DNA of 64,000 bases from Oscillibacter valericigenes (GCF_021531915.1 NZ_JAFBIV010000001.1:1-64000); one strand, 5' to 3'. Counted from the first letter of the stretch, positions 43,771 to 51,512 are shown. Numbers and translations: made by a program. Notes: generated by a model not told the origin, from the sequence alone.

Positions 43771-44091
43771 ATGAACAAAGATGATATTCTGGAAAAGAGC
43801 AGACGGGAGAACAAAGGTCCCGACGAGATGGAGCAGTATGTAATGGCTGCTGCCGGTAAAATTGCGGCCAAGGTCGGGATGCTTGTATGCTGTATTGTGG
43901 CAATTCTGCAGGTGATTTTTACTGACGCCATCAGCTTTGAAAGCTGGATGATTTATTTCAGTATTTTGGCTGCGACCTTCATAGTAAAATATGTAAAACT
44001 TCACAGTAAGCACGAATTATGGGTTGCAGTCCTTTATACGGTGTTGTTTATCATGTTTGCCGTATTGTTTCTGATCAGACTGGTGGGATAA
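43771..44091 (+). CDS. Small three-helix membrane protein (DUF6442-like)
   Basis: A 106-residue protein with a charged N-terminus (MNKDDILEKSRRENKGPDE) and three hydrophobic helices (about 33-52, 55-72, 84-104). It resembles a family commonly paired with a small XRE repressor, as here (the next gene starts four bases later). Base composition is lower in GC than the neighbours, hinting at transfer. GGAGG precedes the ATG. Function unknown. Confidence 0.8.
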   Translation: MNKDDILEKSRRENKGPDEMEQYVMAAAGKIAAKVGMLVCCIVAILQVIFTDAISFESWMIYFSILAATFIVKYVKLHSKHELWVAVLYTVLFIMFAVLFLIRLVG

Positions 44092-44095
44092 ACAG

Positions 44096-44308
44096 ATGAA
44101 TGATGAATTAATACTGAAAAACAGGTTAAAAGAAGCACGGGCGCAGTCTGGTATGTCGCAAACACAGCTGGCTGAACTGGTCGGTGTATCCAGAAATACG
44201 ATTAGTTCCATTGAAACCGGGCAGTTTAACCCTACCGCCAAGCTGGCGCTGATATTGTGTATCGCCTTGGACAAGAAATTTGAAGAATTATTTTATTTCC
44301 AGGAGTGA
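44096..44308 (+). CDS. XRE-family helix-turn-helix regulator
   Basis: A 70-residue, single-domain Cro/C1-type regulator (LKEARAQSGMSQTQLAELVG, VSRNTISSIETGQFNPTAKL). Such YozG-like proteins bind a palindromic operator as dimers. It is four bases after the small membrane protein gene and likely represses its own operon through the site at 43706-43725. Confidence 0.9.
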   Translation: MNDELILKNRLKEARAQSGMSQTQLAELVGVSRNTISSIETGQFNPTAKLALILCIALDKKFEELFYFQE

Positions 44309-44431
44309 TGACTTCCGGTTTGTCGGGCCGTTCTAAGAGCGGGATAGCCCGTTTTCGTCAGACGCAGCATTGTACAAAGAATCATCTGGGACTGGCGGAT
44401 CCTGAATATCGAAACGAAAGACGAAAGGAAC

Positions 44432-44460
44432 AAAACTGCCGCCCGACGGGCGGCAGTTTT
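44432..44460. terminator. Bidirectional terminator between the XRE gene and recR
   Basis: AAAACTGCCGCCC, GA loop area and the complement with TTTT. Confidence 0.88.
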
Positions 44461-44468
44461 GTTTGAAT

Positions 44469-45068
44469 TCAGATGTCTCTCCGTCCCTCCAGGGCCCGCA
44501 TCAGCGTGGCGTCATCGGCAAATTCCAGATGCCCGCCCACGGGAATGCCGTAGGCCAGACGGGTGACCCGCACGTCGAAGGGTTTTAGCAAACGGGCCAG
44601 ATACATGGCGGTGGCTTCGCCCTCCGTGTCCGGGTTGGTCGCCATAATGACCTCCTGGACCCCGCCCTTGGCTACCCGCTCCAGCAGGGGCTTGATGGCA
44701 AGGTCGTCGGGCCCCACATGGTTCATGGGGGAGATGACGCCGTGGAGCACGTGGTAGTGTCCGTTGTACTCCCGGCTGCGTTCGATGGCGACCACGTCCC
44801 GGGGGTCCGCCACCACGCAGATGGTGGAGCCGTCCCGCTTGGGGGAGGCGCAGATGGGGCACAGCCCCCCGGCGGTGAAGTTCTGGCACACGGGGCAGCA
44901 GGTGACGGAGTGCTTGGCGTCCAGAATGGCGTCGGCGAACTCCTTGGCCTCCTCCTCGGGCAGCCCCAGCACGTGGAATGCCAGCCGCTGGGCGGACTTG
45001 CCGCCGATGCCCGGCAGCCGGGCGAACTGCTCCACCAGTTTTTCAAGAGGCGCGGGGAAGTATTCCAT
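44469..45068 (-). CDS. recR: Recombination mediator RecR
   Basis: A 199-residue protein with the helix-hairpin-helix (LPGIGGKSAQRLAFHVL), a C4 zinc finger (CCPVC ... CPIC, about 57-73), a Toprim domain (ICVVADPRDVVAIE ... ATNPDTEGEATAMYLARLL) and the C-terminal Walker-B-like tail. RecR acts with RecO in loading RecA at gaps. The usual dnaX-ybaB neighbours are absent; it is 37 bases after the D-cysteine desulfhydrase-like gene on the same strand. Confidence 0.96.
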   Translation of the reverse strand: MEYFPAPLEKLVEQFARLPGIGGKSAQRLAFHVLGLPEEEAKEFADAILDAKHSVTCCPVCQNFTAGGLCPICASPKRDGSTICVVADPRDVVAIERSREYNGHYHVLHGVISPMNHVGPDDLAIKPLLERVAKGGVQEVIMATNPDTEGEATAMYLARLLKPFDVRVTRLAYGIPVGGHLEFADDATLMRALEGRRDI

Positions 45069-45106
45069 GATCGGTTAGCTCCTTACCATGCGGTGTTGGA
45101 ATCTGG

Positions 45107-46081
45107 TCAGCGGGGCAGGTTCATTGCAAACAGCGCTGCGGCGCCGCCGGTATGTACGAACACAATGTTGTCCTGACCGTCGAAGTAGCCCTCCTGCAGC
45201 AGCTTCAGCATGCCCGTCCAGGCCTTGCCGGTGTAGACGGGGTCCAGCAGGATGCCCTCCATCCGGGCCAGCTCCTCAATGTACGGGGTATCCTCGGCGT
45301 TGGGGATGGCGTAGCCCTGGCCCAGATGGTAGACCATCTGGAAGTCGTCGGGAGTACGCTCAAAAGGAGTATCCAGCAGCTCTGCGGCCCCGGCTGCCAG
45401 CGTGGGGACGATCTCCTCGAAGGGGTCGTCGTCCACGCCCATGCCGGTGACCTTCACGCCGGGCTGGTACAGCTTGGCGCCCAGCAGCAGTCCGGCGGTG
45501 GTGCCGCCGGAGCCGGTGGCGGAGACAATGTGGCCGATCTGGATACCGGCATCCTGGGCCTGTGCGGTAAATTCCCGGACGCAGTTCACATAGCCCAGGG
45601 CACCCAGAGGGGTGGAGCCACCCACGGGGATGTGGTAGGCCTTGCGGCCCTCCTTGGCCAGCTCCGCACTCATGCGGTCCATCTCGGCGTAAATATCATC
45701 GTATTTGTCGGTGTCGATAAATTTCACCTGGGCGCCGTAGATGTCATCCAGAATCAGGTTGCCCTTGTGCTCCGTGACGCCCCGCTTCTTCAGGGGCAGG
45801 ATACACTGCATGCCCAGGCGGGCCGCGCAGGCGGCGGTGAGCATGGCGTGGTTGGACTGGGCGCCGCCGGTGGTGAACACCGTGTCGCAGCCCTGGGCCT
45901 TGGCGTCTGCCAGCAGGAATTCCAACTTGCGGACCTTGTTGCCGCCCAGCGCCACGCCGCACAGGTCATCCCGCTTGATCCAGATGTTCTTGCCGTACTT
46001 GGCGCTGATGTTCTCCAGCTTGTAAAAGGGAGTGGGGTATACGCCCAGGGGCAGTCTGGGCAGAGAGAGGATATCCTTCAT
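45107..46081 (-). CDS. PLP enzyme, D-cysteine desulfhydrase / ACC deaminase family
   Basis: A 324-residue fold-type II PLP enzyme. PLP-binding Lys49 (GGNKVRKLEF), the GGAQSNHA substrate loop and the phosphate-binding SATGSGGTTAG motif are intact. D-cysteine desulfhydrase (to pyruvate, sulfide, ammonia) is the best guess; 1-aminocyclopropane-1-carboxylate deaminase or D-serine ammonia-lyase activity is possible. It is four bases from rpe, so the pair is co-transcribed. Confidence 0.88.
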   Translation of the reverse strand: MKDILSLPRLPLGVYPTPFYKLENISAKYGKNIWIKRDDLCGVALGGNKVRKLEFLLADAKAQGCDTVFTTGGAQSNHAMLTAACAARLGMQCILPLKKRGVTEHKGNLILDDIYGAQVKFIDTDKYDDIYAEMDRMSAELAKEGRKAYHIPVGGSTPLGALGYVNCVREFTAQAQDAGIQIGHIVSATGSGGTTAGLLLGAKLYQPGVKVTGMGVDDDPFEEIVPTLAAGAAELLDTPFERTPDDFQMVYHLGQGYAIPNAEDTPYIEELARMEGILLDPVYTGKAWTGMLKLLQEGYFDGQDNIVFVHTGGAAALFAMNLPR

Positions 46082-46085
46082 CGTA

Positions 46086-46730
46086 TTAACCTCTCAGTTC
46101 CGCGATGCGGGCGGGGATGTCGGGGGCCTTGTAGACGGCGCTGCCGGCCACCAGCACGTTGGCCCCCGCGTCAATGCAGGTCTTGCAGGTGTCGGGGGCC
46201 ACGCCGCCGTCCACCTCCAGCTCGCAGGCGGGGTTCTTCTCGTCAATGAGCTTGCGGATGGCGGTGACCTTGGGCATCATATCGGCCATGAATTTCTGAC
46301 CGCCGAAGCCCGGCTCCACGGTCATGACCAAAATCAGCTCCACCTTCTCCAGATAGGACAGCACCGCCTCGGCGGGGGTGGCGGGCTTCAGCACGATGCC
46401 GGCCTTCTTGCCCTTGGCGTGGATCTTGTCGATGGCGGCGTGGATGTTCTCCGGCGTGTCGGACTCCACATGGACCGTCACCAGGTCGGCGCCGGCGTCA
46501 CAGAACCGCTCCACGTACCGGACGGGCTCCACGATCATCAGGTGCACGTCCAGGAACATGTCCGTCACCTTGCGGATGGACTGGAGGACGGGGAGACCGA
46601 TGGAGATGTTGGGGACGAACACGCCGTCCATCACGTCCACATGGACGTAATCGGCGGTGGAGATGCGGTGGATATCCCTCTCCAGATTGGCAAAATCAGC
46701 GGAGAGGATGGAAGGAGCAATTTTGATCAT
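46086..46730 (-). CDS. rpe: Ribulose-phosphate 3-epimerase
   Basis: A 214-residue TIM-barrel enzyme of the pentose phosphate pathway. KIAPSILSADFANLE, the metal-binding VDVMDGVFVPN and HLMIVEP His/Asp residues, MTVEPGFGGQKF and the C-terminal VDGGV/AGSAVY phosphate site are visible. The ATG at 46728-46730 has AGAGGG upstream; longer readings lack homology. The gene in most Firmicutes lies next to rsgA/prkC, not so here. Confidence 0.96.
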   Translation of the reverse strand: MIKIAPSILSADFANLERDIHRISTADYVHVDVMDGVFVPNISIGLPVLQSIRKVTDMFLDVHLMIVEPVRYVERFCDAGADLVTVHVESDTPENIHAAIDKIHAKGKKAGIVLKPATPAEAVLSYLEKVELILVMTVEPGFGGQKFMADMMPKVTAIRKLIDEKNPACELEVDGGVAPDTCKTCIDAGANVLVAGSAVYKAPDIPARIAELRG

Positions 46731-46757
46731 GTGAAAGCCCTCTTTTCTGTCGGTATT

Positions 46758-46899
46758 GCGGCGGCGGAGTCCGGACAGGCTCCGCGGACCCGGTGGCGGA
46801 GGGGCGCGGGACCGCATAGGATGGTGCAAGCGGCCGGGACGCCCCCAGTCAACTGATCCGCGCAGCGTCCGCCCCTGGGCATGGCGCCGCCGCTTTTTT
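46758..46899 (+). ncRNA. Candidate structured RNA with terminator-like closing stem
   Basis: GCGGCGGCG (46758-46766) pairs with CGCCGCCGC (46885-46893), which is followed by six T residues. Inside, AGGGGCG (46800-46806) can pair with CGCCCCT (46870-46876), leaving a large irregular core, so the whole is one long interrupted hairpin of about 140 nt, loosely like 6S RNA in shape. It is antisense in direction to rpe and upstream of the ArsR gene. No family was recognised. Confidence 0.4.
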
Positions 46900-46907
46900 G
46901 AATATAG

Positions 46908-46941
46908 AGAGCCGGTGGGTCCGCCCGCCGGCTCCCCTTTT
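46908..46941 (+). terminator. Second terminator-like hairpin after the candidate RNA
   Basis: GAGCCGG and CCGGCTC around a GGGT/CCGCCCG loop region, followed by CCTTTT. Confidence 0.55.
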
Positions 46942-47027
46942 GCGTCAGCATCAGTGTACCAAACTCCGCCCCCAAAAGCAACCGGGCGGGATAATTTTTG
47001 CGGCTGTGGCAAAAGTCACTTCCTTTG

Positions 47028-47049
47028 TTAGAATATCGTGATATTCTAA
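47028..47049 (+). promoter_or_regulatory. Perfect inverted-repeat operator of the ArsR-type regulator
   Basis: TTAGAATATC, two bases, then its exact complement. It lies about 38 bases before the regulator's start, contains TAGAAT and TATTCT boxes that could serve as -10 elements, and is typical of ArsR-family sites. Confidence 0.8.
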
Positions 47050-47087
47050 TGTCGCTAAAAGAAAACTGAGAAAGGGGGCGGCAGACC

Positions 47088-47387
47088 ATGGAAAACCGCA
47101 TAGACTACCAGGAGCAGGCGGAACTGCTGAAAGCCCTGGCCCACCCGGCCCGCTTGCAAATTGTCCATAGCCTGCTGACCGCCGGCTGCCGGAACGTCCG
47201 CTGCATCGAGGAGCATCTGGGCATGAGTCAGTCCGGCATTTCCCAGCATCTGCAGCGGCTGCGGGCAGCCGGTGTGGTGACGGCGGAGCGCAGCGGCAAC
47301 GAGGTCTACTACCGGGCGTCGTCCCGGCATGTGGCTGCGCTGATGGCGGCACTGATGGGAGAGGAGGAAACGGTCTATGTCCTATGA
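47088..47387 (+). CDS. ArsR-family redox/metal-type repressor
   Basis: A 99-residue winged-helix protein (LLKALAHPARLQIVHSLL, then MSQSGISQHLQRLRAAGVV recognition helix). Cys residues at about 34 and 39 (GCRNVRC) could sense thiol oxidation or a metal. It overlaps the following oxidoreductase gene by 11 bases and sits after a perfect operator, so it most likely represses the thioredoxin cassette. Inducer unknown. Confidence 0.9.
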   Translation: MENRIDYQEQAELLKALAHPARLQIVHSLLTAGCRNVRCIEEHLGMSQSGISQHLQRLRAAGVVTAERSGNEVYYRASSRHVAALMAALMGEEETVYVL

Positions 47388-48198
47388 CGTACTGGTGATC
47401 GGCGGCGGGCCCGCCGGGCTGTCCGCGGCCCTGAATGTCCGGGCCAGGGGCCGCAGCGTTCTGGTGGTCTCCAACCCGTTGGAGGAAAATCCCCTGTGGC
47501 GGGCGGAAAAGGTGGACAACCATCTGGGCATGCCCGCCCTGTCCGGCGCGGAGCTGCTGAAAGCGTTCCGCCGCCACGCAGAGGAGGCCGGCGCGGCGTT
47601 CCTGGAGGGAAAGGTGCTGAACACCGTCCGAATGGACGAGACCTGGTATGTGGGCATCGGCAGCGACATGGAGAACGCGAAGGCACTGGTGCTGGCGGGC
47701 GGCGTGGCCCGGGGGAAAAAGTATCCCGGTGAGACCGAATTCCTGGGCCGGGGCGTCAGCTACTGCGCCACCTGCGACGGCATGCTGTACCGGAACCGGC
47801 CGGTGGCAGTTCTGGGCTTCAGCGACACCGCCAAAAAGGAGGCCGACTTCCTGAGCGGTATCGGCTGCGATGTAACCTATTTTGACAAGCCGAAGAGCTG
47901 TACCATCAGCGGCGGTAAAACGGTGGAGCAGGTCACCTGCGATGGCGAGACGGTGCGGGCAGACGGTGTGTTTCTTCTGCGGCCCACCATGGCTCCCACG
48001 GACCTGTTTCCGGGGCTGGCGGTGGACAAGGGCTATGTGACAGTGGATCGGAAAATGGCAACCAACCTGCCCGGCGTGTTCGCGGCGGGCGACTGCACCG
48101 GCGGACCGCTGCAGGTCTCCAAGGCGGTGGGCGAGGGCTTGGTCGCCGGACAGAGCGCGGCGGCCTTCGCGGCGGAGCTGGCAAGAAAAAACCAATAA
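47377..48198 (+). CDS. Flavin thioredoxin-reductase-like oxidoreductase without NADPH motifs
   Basis: A 273-residue FAD protein with GGGPAGLSAAL at the N-terminus, the redox pair CATC (Cys130, Cys133) and a C-terminal FAD motif GVFAAGDCTGGP. The second Rossmann motif reads VLGFSDTAKKEA instead of GGGxSA, and the HRRxxxR NADPH-phosphate motif is absent (FDKPKSCT). It is about 40 residues shorter than normal TrxB. Clostridial ferredoxin-dependent flavin thioredoxin reductases have the same loss, so ferredoxin may be the donor. It precedes trxA by 26 bases. Confidence 0.88.
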   Translation: MSYDVLVIGGGPAGLSAALNVRARGRSVLVVSNPLEENPLWRAEKVDNHLGMPALSGAELLKAFRRHAEEAGAAFLEGKVLNTVRMDETWYVGIGSDMENAKALVLAGGVARGKKYPGETEFLGRGVSYCATCDGMLYRNRPVAVLGFSDTAKKEADFLSGIGCDVTYFDKPKSCTISGGKTVEQVTCDGETVRADGVFLLRPTMAPTDLFPGLAVDKGYVTVDRKMATNLPGVFAAGDCTGGPLQVSKAVGEGLVAGQSAAAFAAELARKNQ

Positions 48199-48224
48199 AA
48201 TTATGAAAATAAAGGAGAATCGTT

Positions 48225-48542
48225 ATGGCGATCAAGCATTTGAAGACAGCGGAATTTGAGGCGGCAGTAGAGGCGGCTCCTCTGGCTATGGTGGATTTCT
48301 GGGCCAGCTGGTGCGGCCCCTGCAAGATGCTCTCCCCCACGGTGGAGGCCCTGGCGGAGCAGTACGAGGGCAAGGTCCTGGTGGCCAAGGTCAACGTGGA
48401 CGAGGAGCCGGAATTGGCCCGGGCCTTCGGGGTCATGAGCATCCCCACCGTGGTATTTCTGAAGAACGGCCGGGAGTTCGACCGGAAGGTAGGCTTGATG
48501 CCCGCCGGCGCCTTCACCGCCGTGCTGGACAGCAATCTGTAA
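48225..48542 (+). CDS. trxA: Thioredoxin
   Basis: A 105-residue thioredoxin with WCGPC (Cys30, Cys33), VDFWASW and the cis-Pro motif SIPTVV. It reduces protein disulfides and is expected to be the partner of the flavin reductase just upstream. AAAGGAG precedes the ATG. Confidence 0.95.
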   Translation: MAIKHLKTAEFEAAVEAAPLAMVDFWASWCGPCKMLSPTVEALAEQYEGKVLVAKVNVDEEPELARAFGVMSIPTVVFLKNGREFDRKVGLMPAGAFTAVLDSNL

Positions 48543-48553
48543 ACATTAAAAAA

Positions 48554-48592
48554 GGAAGGGCGTGCCGGACAGGTACGCTCTTCCTTTTTTGG
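48554..48592 (+). terminator. Terminator after trxA
   Basis: GGAAGGGCGTRCC-type stem (GGAAG-AGCGTA paired across a short loop) ending in six T residues; the next small gene lies beyond it. Confidence 0.8.
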
Positions 48593-48638
48593 ACTGGCCG
48601 TGTTATACTGGGAGCACATAAAAAAAGGAGGCTTCCCT

Positions 48639-48830
48639 ATGAGCTGTGACAACACCCGTCCCTGCCCCTGTACCGCTGCCTGTCCCCGGCATGGCAAATG
48701 CTGTGAGTGCGTCGCCCACCACCGGGACCACGGAGAGGGCGTTCCCGGCTGCTTCTTCTCCCCCGAGGCGGAGGCTACCTATGACCGCAGCGTGGAGGCC
48801 CTGGCCCGGGACCGGGGACTGCTGACCTGA
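48639..48830 (+). CDS. Small Cys-rich protein (DUF6485-like)
   Basis: A 63-residue protein with eight Cys in the first 43 residues (PCPCTAACPRHGKCCECVAH, HHRDHGEG, PGCFF). The pattern suggests binding of zinc or an Fe-S cluster. It belongs to a family of uncharacterised clostridial proteins. GGAGG stands nine bases before the ATG. Placement after the thioredoxin cassette, although after a terminator, suggests a redox or metal role. Confidence 0.85.
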   Translation: MSCDNTRPCPCTAACPRHGKCCECVAHHRDHGEGVPGCFFSPEAEATYDRSVEALARDRGLLT

Positions 48831-48834
48831 TACG

Positions 48835-48870
48835 AAAAGGCTCCTGTTCTGACAGGAGCCCTTTTTTCGG
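48835..48870 (+). terminator. Terminator of the Cys-rich protein gene
   Basis: AAAAGGCTCCTG, TTCTG-type loop, CAGGAGCC and six T residues. Confidence 0.92.
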
Positions 48871-48899
48871 GAGATTTTGACGGATAAGGAGAGAACGGT

Positions 48900-49457
48900 A
48901 TGCAGCTGAATACGCTGGGACTGGTTCATGAATTTCTGCGGCAGCATGTGAAAGCGGGGGCTTTCTGCATCGACGCCACGGCGGGCAAGGGCCGGGACAC
49001 GGCCCTGCTGTGCCGTCTGGCGGGGCCAACCGGCCGGGTGCTGGCATTTGACATCCAGCAGGAGGCCGTGGACCAGACCCGGACGCTGCTGGAGCGGGAG
49101 GGCCTGACGGCGGAGGTGATTCTGGACAGCCACGCCAACATGGAGCGGTATGCCCAGCCGGGGGCTGTGGACTGTGTGGTGTTCAACTTCGGCCGCCTGC
49201 CCGGCGGCGACCCCCGTATCTTCACCCGGGCGGAGTCCTCGATGGCGGCCATCGGTGCCGGGCTTCGGCTGCTGCGGCCCGGCGGGGTCATGGCCATCGC
49301 CCTGTATTATGGCGGGGAGAACGGATATGAGGAGCGGGACACCGTGCTGGAATATTTGAAGACCGTGGATGACCGGGCATATACCGTGCTTTGCTGCGAC
49401 TGGGCCAACCGGCGGGGAGAGCCGCCCATGCCCATCTTCCTCTGGAAGGAGCACTGA
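48900..49457 (+). CDS. mnmM: SAM-dependent methyltransferase, MnmM/YtqB-like
   Basis: A 185-residue Rossmann methyltransferase. DATAGKGRDTALLCRL is the SAM motif I, VLAFDIQQEAVDQT motif II, and VVFNFGRLPGGD the NxG-type motif IV; AIALYYGGENGYEERD is typical of YtqB. YtqB (MnmM) makes the last methylation in mnm5s2U34 of tRNA. The assignment rests on pattern memory of the family, not on a search. GGAGA precedes the ATG. Confidence 0.82.
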   Translation: MQLNTLGLVHEFLRQHVKAGAFCIDATAGKGRDTALLCRLAGPTGRVLAFDIQQEAVDQTRTLLEREGLTAEVILDSHANMERYAQPGAVDCVVFNFGRLPGGDPRIFTRAESSMAAIGAGLRLLRPGGVMAIALYYGGENGYEERDTVLEYLKTVDDRAYTVLCCDWANRRGEPPMPIFLWKEH

Positions 49458-49462
49458 CTGCA

Positions 49463-50854
49463 TCAGTCCTCAGAGAAGACGGCCTCCAGCAGGGAGACGG
49501 TCTCCTCCAGCCGGGCGGGCTCCAGACCGCCGTAGTTCACCACCAGCGTGTGGGCGTAGGCGGGGTCAGGGGTCGCCGCGTATTCCGACAGAAAAGCTAG
49601 TTTCACACCCAGGCGCTCTGCCTTTTGGCGGAGCGCCTGGTCGCTTTTGGGCGTGTTCAGCCGCAGCAGGAAATGAAGACCGGCGTCCTGCTCGGAGAAG
49701 GTGACCCGGTCAGCGAAAGCGCTGCTCTGGAAGGCCTCAATGACGGCGGTCCGGCGGGTGCGGTATTCCTTCCGCATCCGGGAGAGGTGCTGCTCATAAT
49801 GGCCGCCGGACAGGAACCGGGCCAGAATGTGCTGGTCCAGAACGGGGACGGTGCAGGCGTAGAAATCCAGCTCTCGCCGGTACTGCTCCAGCAGCCGGGG
49901 CGGCAGAACCATGAAGCCCACACGCATGGAGGGGGAGATGGTTTGGGAGAAGGTGTTCATGTAGATCACCCGGCCGCCGCTGTCGATGCTCTGGAGGGTG
50001 GGGATGGGACGGCCGGTGAAGCGGAACTCGCTGTCGTAGTCATCCTCGATGATGTACCCGCCCCGGTCCTCTGCCCAGCGCAGCAGGGCCTGCCGCCGGC
50101 CAATGGGCGTCACCAGGCCGGTGGGATAGTGATGGGCGGGGGAGATGTGGGCCACGGCGGCGCCGGAGGCGGTCAGAGCCTCCGGGTCCATGCCCTGCCG
50201 GTCCAGCGGCACAGGGCGGCAGCGGACACCGCATTTGCCGTAGACCTGGCGGATCTTGGGGTAGCCGGGGTCCTCCACGGCGAAGACGGCGTTGCCGTCC
50301 GGTGCCAATAACTGCGCCAGCAGCAAATAGAGATATTCGGCACCGGCGCCGATGACGATCTGCTCCGGCCGCACCGCCATGCCCTTGAAGTCCCGCAGGT
50401 CGCCGGCAATGGCCTGCCGCAGTTCCAGAAGCCCCTGGTGGGGAGCCGGGGCCAGAAAGACGCCCTCCGACAGCACCTGCCGGGTGAGGCGAGCCCAGGT
50501 TGCCACGGGAAACCGGGAGGTGTCGGCCCGGTTGCGGCTCAGGTCCAGCCGCCAGACGGGGGCGGGGGGCTCTGGCGCGATGGTGGCGGGTGCGGCGGCC
50601 GCCGGGACCCGGTCCACAGGGCTGACGAAAAAGCCCCGCTTGGGCAGGGTGTGGACGTAGCCCTCGGCCTCCAACTGCTGATAGGCGTTTTCCACGGTGA
50701 TGACGGACACCCGCAGGTGCTCCGCCAGAGCCCGCTTGGAGGGCAGCCGCTCGCCGGTAGCCAGAACGCCCTCCAGAATGTCCGCCCGGATGCGCTGGTA
50801 CAGGTATTCATACAGGGACAGGCCGCCCCGGTCTTCCATAGAATAGGTCAACAT
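49463..50854 (-). CDS. MocR/PdxR-type GntR-aminotransferase regulator lacking the PLP lysine
   Basis: A 463-residue protein: GntR winged helix (about 10-75, SLYEYLYQRIRADILEG, LPSKRALAEHLRVSVITVEN) joined to a fold-type I aminotransferase-like domain (about 100-463, with IIEDDYDSEFRF and NYGGLEP). In the cofactor-binding motif the usual Ser-Lys-Thr reads TFSQTISPSMRVG: the Schiff-base Lys is Gln304 (codon 49943-49945). It is divergent from an ECF S-component gene, the standard PdxR arrangement for vitamin B6 control. GGAGGA precedes the ATG. Confidence 0.9.
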   Translation of the reverse strand: MLTYSMEDRGGLSLYEYLYQRIRADILEGVLATGERLPSKRALAEHLRVSVITVENAYQQLEAEGYVHTLPKRGFFVSPVDRVPAAAAPATIAPEPPAPVWRLDLSRNRADTSRFPVATWARLTRQVLSEGVFLAPAPHQGLLELRQAIAGDLRDFKGMAVRPEQIVIGAGAEYLYLLLAQLLAPDGNAVFAVEDPGYPKIRQVYGKCGVRCRPVPLDRQGMDPEALTASGAAVAHISPAHHYPTGLVTPIGRRQALLRWAEDRGGYIIEDDYDSEFRFTGRPIPTLQSIDSGGRVIYMNTFSQTISPSMRVGFMVLPPRLLEQYRRELDFYACTVPVLDQHILARFLSGGHYEQHLSRMRKEYRTRRTAVIEAFQSSAFADRVTFSEQDAGLHFLLRLNTPKSDQALRQKAERLGVKLAFLSEYAATPDPAYAHTLVVNYGGLEPARLEETVSLLEAVFSED

Positions 50855-50889
50855 ATGAGGTCCTCCGATCTGACCTTATAAAAAAGACG

Positions 50890-50935
50890 GGAATTGGATA
50901 TTTCAAACATATCACATTCGGGATATGATAGCAAC
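50890..50935. promoter_or_regulatory. Divergent control region with GATAT repeats
   Basis: Repeated GGATAT/ATATC units (GGATATTTC, CATATCAC, GGGATATG) lie between the divergent MocR and transporter genes, as expected for MocR half-sites. The exact operator is uncertain. Confidence 0.45.
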
Positions 50936-50966
50936 ACCAAAGATCATCCGAAAGGAGAGCTTCAAA

Positions 50967-51512
50967 ATGGAACATGTGATGGAACGAACTGGAACGACCG
51001 CCGCTTACAAGGTCAAAATGCTGGTGATGACGGCCCTCTTTATCGCCCTGGGATACGTGGCTACCACGGTGCTCATGGTCCCCTCTCCCACCGGCGGCTA
51101 CATGAATCTGGGTGACACGGTGGTGCTGCTGGGCGCCTATCTGCTGGGTCCGGTCTATGGCGCCGTGGCCGGCGGCGCGGGCCCCGCCCTGGCGGACCTG
51201 CTGGGGGGCTACGGCATCTATGTGCCCGCCACCCTGGTCATCAAGGCCCTCATGGGCCTGACGGCAGCTGTGCTGTATCAGGCGCTGCACAAGAAGGGCT
51301 GGGCGCTGGTGGTCTGCGGCGTGGTGGCGGAGGCCATCATGGTGGTGGGCTATGCCCTGTTTGACGGCTTCCTGGCGGGCAACCTGGCCGTGGGCCTGAC
51401 GGGCATCCCCAGCAATCTGGTCCAGGCCGCCTTCGGCCTGGCAGCGTCCACCCTGCTGGCCCTGGCGCTCCGCAAGAGCAGCTACGTCCGCAAGCAGTTC
51501 CCCCGCCTGTAA
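50967..51512 (+). CDS. ECF transporter S component, probable vitamin B6 type
   Basis: A 181-residue membrane protein with about six helices (LVMTALFIALGYVATTVLMV, YMNLGDTVVLLGAYLLGPVY, GGAGPALADLLGGY) matching the group II ECF substrate-binding fold (PdxU/HmpT/COG4720 style). It captures a vitamin outside and passes it to a shared EcfA-A'-T module, absent here. A divergent MocR/PdxR-like regulator suggests pyridoxine or a relative as substrate. AAAGGAG precedes the ATG at 50967. Confidence 0.85.
   Translation: MEHVMERTGTTAAYKVKMLVMTALFIALGYVATTVLMVPSPTGGYMNLGDTVVLLGAYLLGPVYGAVAGGAGPALADLLGGYGIYVPATLVIKALMGLTAAVLYQALHKKGWALVVCGVVAEAIMVVGYALFDGFLAGNLAVGLTGIPSNLVQAAFGLAASTLLALALRKSSYVRKQFPRL

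Noticed and set aside
46731-47087. T-box leader of rpe on the minus strand
   Set aside because: A GCGGTCCCGCG segment superficially recalls the T-box end, but the TGGNACCGCG motif, specifier loop and a terminator are lacking; rpe would be an odd T-box target.
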